Origin: Phallus indusiatus
Lineage: Eukaryota; Basidiomycota; Agaricomycetes; Phallales; Phallaceae
Length of the DNA stretch: 64,000 nt
Assembly: GCA_027605045.1 (NCBI GenBank)
Contig: JAQFWX010000004.1
Coordinates: 1,498,683 to 1,562,682, forward strand
Reading direction: 5' to 3'
Shown here: in pieces, positions 56,734 to 64,000 of the stretch
Position numbering within the stretch: the stretch's first letter is position 1
How the letters are laid out: each line of letters starts with the position of its first letter
Program-made: the position numbers and the translations under genes
Notes under the pieces: generated by a model
Told to the model about the DNA's origin: nothing
The model's input: only the letters and a program-made list of their open reading frames with translations
Databases searched by the model: none

Positions 56734-58882
56734 GATCCGAAGCCGAAGTTGAAGCTGGAGAGTCGGACTCCGATTCGTCGGCACCCGCAACTGAGATCGG
56801 TTTATACTTCCGCGTCTTTGACAGACCAGGGACTGGTGTTTGTCAGCTGTGGTTTTGAATTCACTCTCCAATCACTCTGTGTTTTTTGTATGTCAGAAAC
56901 CCGAAAACGCACAAGAAGTATTTCTGGAGAACTGGTATTACTCATAATCTCTTCTGGTTTGGCTGATTTGTGGTTGCTGATGATACACACTTTCACGCTT
57001 ACTAGGAATCTGATGGTGATTATGAGGACGACAACCATACAATACCGGAGGACGGACAGGCTGGTCGACCGGGGAGAAAGAGAAAGTCCAAGTAAGTTGT
57101 AACCTTATTTGTCCATGTCTCGATCAAAAACTCTTGCCAACAATTCCGTGATAGCTCCCAGGCTGCGAGAAGAGATCAGAACCGTATAGCCCAAAGAGAG
57201 TTCCGGCTTCGAAAACAGCAACGGGTTCGTATCTGATTACGTCCCTATAGTTATCATCATGTAACTCTTAGTTCTGTTCTTTTGCATAGATCCGTGATCT
57301 CGAAGCTCGCGTTGAACTTCTTTCCGGGAGCAAAGACGAGACCTACCTTCAAATGCGTGACATCATTCGAGGTCCCACATAGATCGTCCTCTTCTCAAGC
57401 TTTTGCTGAATTCACTGACATTTATATATTATATTATAGAGTTGATTTCTGAGAATTACACTCTTCGTACTCTTGTCCGCAACCTCAGCAATTTCATCGG
57501 CGAAGGTGCTGGCGGTGTGCTTCCTACCTTAGGATGGACACTGGAAGAATTCGACACGTTCATCAAGAAAGCCGACACCGATACTGCTTTCGAAGCGTTC
57601 ATGAAACATCGAAAAACTAACATGGGAGGGTTGAAATCTCAGTTAATTAACACTGATAACAATCATGTCGAGCAAGACCAGAACAGGAATCAACAAGCCT
57701 CAAGCTCTAATTCCGCTCAGGTCGATAGACACGAACGGACCGACAGTCTGCCTAGTAATAATAATAGTCTTCACTATCCAACAGCTGGTGCTACTCCTGG
57801 TTATACCTCTCCTTCTGTGTATTCCCCGCAATCACTATCCATCTTGTCAGGTATACGAGGGTCTTTCAACTCGCCTTTCATGAACGGACTTCCAGTCCAT
57901 ACCACCTCCCCAACTAATGGTTATCCCAGCCCGTCCTTTGACTTTTCGCCTCAACCTCCTCCATCTCAACCTCACCCCCAACCCCAACCACAGCCTCAGT
58001 CTCAGTCTCAGTCTCAACCTCAACCTCAGCCTCAGCCTCAAACGCAAAATCTGTCGCCAACACAACCAACACAACCACAACCGTCAATGAGAATCTCTGA
58101 CAGCCAAAGGAGTATCTCTTCATTTCAGGCTCCAACTCCTTCGTCTTCACACCACGTAGCAAACCCGTTGTCAGGTGTATCCTTCCCATCTTCAACTGAT
58201 GCAGACAACTTAGCAAACCATGCCTTTGGTGCGCCAGCTGTCCAGGATGCATGCAAACTTATCTCGTTGGTTTTCGTTTTTGCTTCAAAGAGACATTAGA
58301 TGTTTAACGTCTCGCTTGAACCTACCGGACAGATATCATTTGGAACATTTCCGTCGTAATTCGGCGTATTGCCTACCATTGTCTCTTCGGCCAACTCTTA
58401 TTCAGCGGACGGTAGATCATGGTACATTTTTTTCTTAAAATACATTCTGAGCTTCGATTCAACTTTCCATTTGTTGTGTCTAGACAGACTTATTGACGGT
58501 ATCCCCCATTCTGAGATACGGAACCGTATGATTTTATTTAAAGGTATATCGTTCTGTGTCTTTTTCATTCTCAAGGAGGATGATTCATCATAATCAAGAT
58601 CGGTTCAACTTGATCGATTGTGTTCAAAAGTATTTGAAATGCACCGATATTCACGGGGACGATGTTTTGGATCATACCAATTGGGAAATACACGATATCT
58701 GGTTAAAAGAATTCGGGCATGTTCATTTCTTTCATGTTAATTGTAGGTTATCTTTAAAAGAATTCTCTTTTTACAGGTTTCTTGTCGATCCGATTACCTT
58801 GGGAATTGTGAATCGTTGGCGAAAGGAACGCGGCGAACGCGAGGTAACAATGGCAGAAACATGTCCGAGTGGGCACATTTAA
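56734..58882 (+). CDS. bZIP transcription factor with C-terminal DUF3425 (5' end unresolved)
   Basis: AP-1-like fungal regulator. The start is not settled: the first supportable exon (from 56734) has no ATG in its splicing-compatible frame, so an upstream exon is missing. Clear exons: ESDGDYEDDNHTIPEDGQ, then the basic region NSQAARRDQNRIAQREFRLR with NxxAQREFR, and the zipper IRDLEARVELLSGSKDETYL followed by ELISENYTLRTLVRNLSNFI. The middle is Ser/Pro/Gln-rich with PQPQ/SQSQ repeats. DUF3425 at the end: RNSAYCLPLSLRPTLIQRTV, DRLIDGIPHSEIRNRMILFK, FNLIDCVQKYLKCTDIHGDD and FLVDPITLGIVNRWRKERGE. Stop at 58880-58882. Confidence 0.78.
57961..58044 (+). repeat. PQ/SQ dipeptide-coding repeat in the bZIP gene
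   Basis: About 14 units of CCT-CAA/CAG and TCT-CAG code for alternating Pro-Gln and Ser-Gln. This resembles Gln-rich activation regions. Confidence 0.85.
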
Positions 58883-59092
58883 AATATGGGAGCTGTTGGA
58901 CACGTGCCCAGGAGATCTATTACCGTGCCACTAGCCATATATATATACTACTACTACTAATATATATATTCTGTATCTGTATTACTGCATTTGTGCTACT
59001 GTTATTAAGGTCACCGTCACCGTTCGTTGGCAAACATGTTGTTAGTGCGTCGCCAAAATGGTTCGCGTCTCCACACCAAACTTTTAGTGATA

Positions 59093-59465
59093 TCACCAGG
59101 ATGCTTTTCGAACGCCAGGTAACTCGTTGTTTAGTGCTTTTAGTCGGAATTGAAACTAAAAAACACGGAGGGTGAATAAAGGATGAAAAAAATAAGGAAA
59201 GCAGGCAGGAGGCACAAATACGTACACGACATAGCCCAAATTCACTGATAATACCTCTTCCACGACCGGATTCAGTACATCGATTTTTAACCGTCGTTGG
59301 ACGAGTATATCGACCGAATGTGTTCAATTGTAATTGAGCCTGGTATCGGACTTGAGCGGGTAAGGACTCGTTTCTGGCAACGAAAAGATAGGCTCTCCGC
59401 AGTATTTCATTTTCGGCTACCCCTTTGCGGGCTTTCATGTCTCTGAGAATACGTATTTTCGTCAT
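59093..59465 (-). CDS. Mitochondrial small-subunit ribosomal protein uS14m
   Basis: Component of the mitochondrial 37S subunit (yeast Mrp2). The start is the ATG at 59463-59465 (MTKIRILRDMKARKGVAENE), the usual family N-terminus. The longer in-frame start about 90 bp upstream adds non-conserved sequence. ILRRAYLFVARNESLPAQVR, YQAQLQLNTFGRYTRPTTVK and NRCTESGRGRGIISEFGLCR follow. The intron (GTACGT ... TTTTAG) leads to FQFRLKALNNELPGVRKASW, then stop at 59093. About 100 residues, normal. Start codon 119 bp from the divergent gene at 59585. Confidence 0.92.
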
Positions 59466-59584
59466 GGTTTGTAAGATAGAGTGCGAATGACAAGGGTTCG
59501 CCGGTTTAGTGGGTCGCTGGGCGGAGTTTGAACAATGTGGATGGTTGGCATCCATCGCTTTTTCTTCATCCGTGTTCCGTTAGA

Positions 59585-60079
59585 ATGGGTTTATGGTAAG
59601 TTTTATCTGTCTCTGTCGTGGATGATATTAACGTTAAACCGTGAATAGAACATACCCAGCATCCCGATTAGACATAAGAAGAAGAAAAAACAGACGAAGC
59701 AAAAACGGAGCAGACATTATACCAAGCACAAAAGACATATGCCTTCACCCTGGCATTTCCGGGTCACAACACGGCAACAGCGTTCAGTAGTAACTCTTTA
59801 TTTGGAGTAACATTTTTGGCCTCGATAGTAACAGTTGTCGCGTCAACGATCATTCCATGTCCTGCCCGACAAAATAATAGAGGTCGTTGGCTCGAATACG
59901 CCGACGGAAGGAGCGGTAGCAGCAGCAGTGCGTCCTCCTCGGCCGCCACTGATATTTCTCTTCCTAAGAGACCGAGGAAGTGGATAGAGGAGAAGTTACC
60001 CCAAACATCATCAATATCGCTGTCGTCGTCATCGTCACCACCATCATCATCGTCATCAAATGGATCATTCACATCGTGA
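59585..60079 (+). CDS. Small membrane protein with Ser-rich tail, apparent frame break
   Basis: Family not recognised. Exon 1 (MGLC, 59585-59595) splices at 59660 into IPIRHKKKKK. The A6 run at 59685-59690 then lacks one base relative to the open frame TDEAKTEQTLYQAQKTYAFT, LAFPGHNTATAFSSNSLFGV and FLASIVTVVASTIIPC. That last part is a single hydrophobic segment, followed by PARQNNRGRWLEYADGR, a Ser run, LPKRPRKWIEEKLPQTSS and a Ser-rich end at 60079. Gly2-Cys4 is a myristoyl/palmitoyl-type start. The acidic frame on the opposite strand here is a shadow of the Ser codons. Moderate trust in the first exon. Confidence 0.5.
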
Positions 60080-61587
60080 TATGATAAGAAGAAGAAAAGC
60101 AAAAAAAATCAATCGCAGTACCGGCTCCGTAAACATGAAAGATCTACACGGTCGTTCTGGGATTATCGTGGAAAGATGCGATTTGGGGGGGAACGACGTT
60201 TTCTTCTTCTTCTCTGCATTTCTTGATCTTTGGGGAAAGACTTGTCTTTTTTTGGACCTTGGGTATGAGAAGCCAAACCGCGATTCTGCATATAACAAAC
60301 AACTCTTCTACAAATAGTTTAAAAGTTTAACCAGGCAATCAATAGTAATGTGGCACCTTGGCGGTGTTTCGTCTTCTTGAAACATGCCCGATATGGAGAG
60401 TGGAAGCGACCTTTCGACTACTCCGTTTACGTGTTCTATTTATATGCAACCTTGAACGTTTTGCGCGACGGTTTTCTTTTTACTTCCAGGTTGTGATGTA
60501 TAAGATTTAGTATGTATGTGGGAAAGTGATATAACAAGGGCAAAGATCCATTTCAAGGAACGAGGGGAAGATGCTATCAGTAGTGTACAAGTTCATATTA
60601 GGTTCAGTTACGGGTGTCAAACTAGGGGCTAGCGTGCATGGGGCGAGAGCTGTTTTAGGAACCGATGCCCCTCACGCCCATGAATTTTTTAATCTCTCAA
60701 AGTTTGGGTCTGATGATGGGGGGTATTCATTTGTAGACACAGTGAAAAACGCCAATTAGGATGGATTTCTCATGATCAAGAAACGAAGTGGTACTTCGTT
60801 AGTGGTGCGGCTTTATTCGTGCTTTGTAATGAGAAAGTCCCGCGATGTGGTATGTGCCAATAAGGGAGATGATACTAACGACCCATGAGCCTCGTGTTCG
60901 CGCAAAAAAATAAATCTAAAGAAATTTAAATTTATCACAGAAATGATGACAACCACTTGACGTCCTCGAAATGGTGGAACAATTCCGGATATAACCAAGT
61001 TGATACATGTGCAATATATGATCACTATTAAAAATGAATTATATGTATGTACTGTTAATCACCCAAAGCTGCGAGGACGTAATCGAAATGTATAGCACGT
61101 TCAACCACCATTTGGGTGAAACAGTTCCATTTGAAGCTAATTTACTCAAGAAGGAAGTGTGTTCTCGGAGATGACACGTTGACACTCTTCTTCTGGTTTC
61201 TTGGTTTGAAGTGAGGTAACTGAGTTAAAGACGCATATGAGGAGTGTCACGTTGTCACACATATCACGTGCGTTGCGACCCCATCAACACGGCCAATTTA
61301 TTCAACGACGCAACCGATCCGGAGCGCTGTGAAAAAGCTGCTAGAACTAGACACGGAGGGGAGGGATTCTTCTTCTTCTTTGAGAATACAAATGTCGAAA
61401 CATTTGAGATTTAAGGTATGACTAGAAGCAGTCTAGTTCACTGACGGGCCATTGCCTTTCTGTCTCGAGATAATGGCAGTTGTGGCGTTTTGATCCGTAT
61501 AATCGTAATCATTATTAGGTAGTTTGTTAGTTAGTTAGTGAGATTGAGATTATTGTTTACGTTTTAATAAATGAACAGACACTAAGC
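60080..61587. other. 1.5 kb with no supportable gene
   Basis: Frames on both strands are short, of unbiased composition and without known motifs. A perfect 7 bp hairpin (acgaagt-ggt-acttcgt) lies at 60782-60798. A 62-codon plus-strand frame at 60571-60759 (MLSVVYKFILGSVTGVKLGA) is the best candidate but is weak. Confidence 0.45.
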
Positions 61588-61824
61588 CTATTTGAATTTG
61601 GCGATCTCGGAGCCATGGCATTCGAACACCGCCATGGTGTGAGGATGTTTTATCTCATCTGAGAATGCATGTCCTGAAAAAGAGGAAAAATAAGGATCAA
61701 AAAAATTGAATCTTCCAGTGTTTTTGTGTTTTGTTTGAGCTGGTGCACGTTTGTCCACCGTAGAGTCGTCTGAATATAATCTTGTCAGGCTAACGACAGC
61801 CCACAAACGCCCATGCGACAACAT
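61588..61824 (-). CDS. Possible small protein (78 codons), low confidence
   Basis: The open frame starts at a true ATG at 61822-61824 (MLSHGRLWAVVSLTRLYSDD). It ends GHAFSDEIKHPHTMAVFECH and SEIAKFK. The second half follows a cctctttttcag that would serve as a 3' splice site, so it could be a last exon. No family is recognised. It is the only frame in the 2.1 kb gap with protein-like composition. Confidence 0.28.
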   Translation of the reverse strand: MLSHGRLWAVVSLTRLYSDDSTVDKRAPAQTKHKNTGRFNFFDPYFSSFSGHAFSDEIKHPHTMAVFECHGSEIAKFK

Positions 61825-62227
61825 AAAGGGAAGAGGGCTCCAATTGCTTAGTCAGCGTGCCTGGTAACAGGAAACAACAAGAACAAAGCTAATAATTCTT
61901 TTCCATCCCATCCTCCCTCGCTCTCACTGGCTTTGACCAAAGGTTGAGTTTACGACGACGACGACGACGAAACGAGCACTCTCGCTCTCGAAGTGCTTTT
62001 TTCTTCTTCTTTTTCTCTTCTTTTCTTCCGTTTCGTTTTTCTTACTTTCTCTGTGTCACGCTTTGCTTTGCTCTCTCTCGTCTTTCTCTCTCTCTTCTCT
62101 CTCTTTTTTTTACCATCTTTTCCTCTCTCTCTCTCTGTCCGGCATTCATCGGTTCGTTTCTCCCTGGCGTCTTTTTTCCGTGCTCTCTCTGTCCATGCCT
62201 GCAAATACCATTTCACAAGTGTACACC
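61825..62227 (+). promoter_or_regulatory. CT-rich promoter/leader of the AGC kinase gene
   Basis: Bases 61995-62190 are dominated by C and T, with long ctctct and cttctt runs. A (GAC)n-like gacgacgacgacgacga stretch lies at about 61952-61968. It precedes the kinase start codon directly. Confidence 0.6.
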
Positions 62228-64000
62228 ATGTCTCCCATCACACCAGTATCTCCAACACCCTCTTGGAAAAACATCTTTAAAGTTTCTTCCAAAAAGTCGA
62301 GCCGGCCACAAACCGCAGTCGAACCGCGCCAACATCTCACTCTAGAGACCCATCACGATGACTTTATGGCCACGTTCGATATTCACGCCGACTCCAACGT
62401 CATCCATCCTCCTCTAACCCCAGCATCAAGCAATCGATATTCTTATAATTCATCGGATACGCGTTCTAGTGATTCTAATGGCGGGGGAGGAAGACAAAAC
62501 GCTGGCTCGTTAGGACCGACTGGTGACACCACCACCCGATCCAATTCTCCAACCTACATAAATCCTTCCGTCTCATCGCAGTCTATCCTTTCAGTCCGTT
62601 CGCGTTCACAACTAAATCCGGCGACAGCAGTCAACGGTAGCAGTAGTTACAAAGGGGGAAAGAAGCCCGGAAAGTCTCAGCCCTCGCATCAACATCGTGA
62701 TCAGGCGCCTGCGAGTTCGTCCCAGCAGTCCCTCAAAATCAACAGTGGCAGCGGGAACAGCAATACACTGTCTTCCCGCAGTAACTTGATGAGCCCGCTA
62801 TCACCTCGAAGCATGTCTGCGAGCGCGTCTCGATTTATACGTCGCGTTGCTTCCGCTCCGAGCACTAAATATTTGTTTGCTAAAGACGCGCGGCAGTCTC
62901 CGGCGCACGGAGGATTCAAGAATGGTTTTCTCTCACCCTCCACGGAAAGGCACATGCCTCCCCCTCCAGTTCCCGAAACACCCACTCGTCAGCGCCACAG
63001 TCCCCCACGCTATCCCTTTGATCAATATCAAAGGCTAGCCGATAATACTACTCAACAACCTTCAGTTTCTCGATCCCGTGCGCATACCACCCAGTTCAAC
63101 AAATCAACACCGATATTGGAATCTCCTCCGCAAAGGATAACTCCCCGGCGGACGTATTCCAGTAATTCCATCAAAGTTTCGCAGGCAAGTGTCTTCTCAC
63201 TTTTTATCTCCCTGCATGCACGGTCGCAGTGTGTAACCTATATGTTCTATAAAGCTCGAGGTAGGACCGAACAGCTTTCAAAAGATCAAATTATTGGGTC
63301 GAGGCGATGTTGGCAAGGTATATCTAGTCCGTGAGAAAAGAACTGATAAACTGTTCGCGATGAAAGGTAAATTGAAACATCTTCTCACTGTAGTGGACAC
63401 GAATTTTTATTTATTTATCTATTTTACTAGTCTTGTCCAAAAAGGAAATGATTGCACGAAAAAAGATTAAACGGGCATTGGCCGAGCAAGAGATTCTGGC
63501 GACGGCGAATCATCCATTCATTGTAACCTTATACCACTCGTTTCAGTCAGAGGAATATCTCTACTTTTGCATGGAATATTGCATGGGAGGAGAGTTTTTC
63601 CGAACGTTACAATCACGGCCCGGCAAGTGCCTTGCGGAGGACGACGCTCGGTTCTACGCGGCAGAAGTGACAGCTGCCCTGGAGTATTTACACCTGATGG
63701 GATTCATATATCGCGACCTCAAACCGGAAAGTGAGCATCTAGTCTCGTATTTTTCCGAATAAGCATATGCTGACATGGGCGTATTTTTTTTTATCTCCTC
63801 TCATTAAAAAAAATCTTTTTTTTTGTTTGTTTGGAAAATTTGTTTTTTTTTCAGACATTTTGCTTCATCAGTCTGGTCATATCATGCTGTCAGATTTTGA
63901 TCTTGCGAAACAGTCTGATAGTGTGGCGCAGCCAACAGTGATCACACGTCCTGGGACGGATGCCAATGGCGTAAGTGCTACAATCGCAATCGCGACTGGT
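62228..64000 (+). CDS. AGC Ser/Thr kinase, Kin82/Fpk1/nrc-2 type (3' end off right edge)
   Basis: Flippase kinases of this group phosphorylate lipid flippases and affect polarity; nrc-2 of Neurospora is a relative. The ATG at 62228 ([20 protein letters not shown]) is chosen for its caccatgtc context; an in-frame ATG at 62195 is possible. A long Ser-rich N-terminus follows. A GC-AG intron (63185-63254) precedes [20 protein letters not shown], then [56 protein letters not shown] and [19 protein letters not shown] follow. The catalytic loop is YRDLKPE/NILLHQ, and LSDFDLAK has DFD in place of DFG, as in this subgroup. The window ends in the intron after DANG. Confidence 0.9.
63185..63254 (+). other. 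GC-AG intron in the AGC kinase gene
   Basis: Donor CAG/GCAAGT is the perfect GC-type consensus. The acceptor TATAAAG restores [12 protein letters not shown], the conserved entry into the kinase domain. Confidence 0.78.

Noticed and set aside
59764..60102. Asp-rich protein on the minus strand
   Set aside because: It is the reverse complement of the Ser-codon run of the plus-strand gene at 59585-60079 and has no conserved motif.

Overview
The window looks like nuclear DNA of a filamentous basidiomycete, most likely an agaricomycete. Genes are dense on both strands and split by many short (about 45-75 nt) GT-AG introns. The products belong to fungal families (Zn2Cys6 and bZIP/DUF3425 regulators, a Fic1/Inn1 ingression protein, an Ivy1 BAR protein, DUF6593, GH128, a Kin82/nrc-2 type AGC kinase). 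CT-rich tracts precede several start codons. I see no transposon, CRISPR array, viral gene or bacterial-type operon, and base use is fairly even throughout.

Layout. 1-5 kb: left-truncated Zn2Cys6 factor (-), nuclear poly(A)-binding protein, mitochondrial bL19m, Ivy1-like BAR protein. 5-13 kb: mitochondrial aspartyl-tRNA synthetase (-), 4'-phosphopantetheinyl transferase (-), PfkB/MAK32 kinase (+), TAF8 (-), riboflavin kinase (-). 13-18 kb: DUF2423 nucleolar-type protein, an intron-bearing tRNA (probably Trp), a Tyr/Asn-rich protein, GPN3 (-), PYM (+), a DUF1640/MCUR1-like protein (-). 18-28 kb: gamma-tubulin complex protein, VWA protein (-), Cdt2-like WD40, Arl1-type GTPase (-), TRAPPC2. 28-41 kb: Gln-rich protein, Cwc21, acetylornithine aminotransferase, 5-aminolevulinate synthase, Fic1/Inn1, a small membrane protein (-), a WD40-like protein. 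41-56 kb: M28 aminopeptidase (-), uL11m, AhpD-like protein (-), GH128 (-), two-RRM protein, GPATCH11, Ser-rich protein (-), DUF6593 (-), GAPDH (-), Asf1 (-). 56-64 kb: bZIP/DUF3425 factor, uS14m (-), a Ser-rich membrane protein, about 2.1 kb with little coding signal, and the 5' part of an AGC kinase that runs off the right edge.

Genes do not form one pathway. Two themes recur. First, many products are mitochondrial: bL19m, uL11m, uS14m, AspRS, ARG8, ALAS and the DUF1640 protein. Second, start codons are often back to back, only 56-362 bp apart, which implies shared divergent promoters.

The most notable signal is a uniform reading-frame defect. About a dozen conserved genes each need one extra base, never one fewer, to join their conserved halves, and most sites are short homopolymers. 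This points to bases lost in the consensus sequence rather than to decayed genes. It changes the predicted proteins of TAF8, PYM, the DUF1640 protein, the gamma-tubulin complex protein (three sites), Cdt2, TRAPPC2, the Gln-rich protein, ALAS and the small membrane protein at 59.6 kb. I did not find a convincing new multi-gene system. The unusual local features are two GC-AG introns, a third heme-regulatory motif in ALAS hidden by a frame break, and a GH128 enzyme with an altered motif after its catalytic Asn-Glu.
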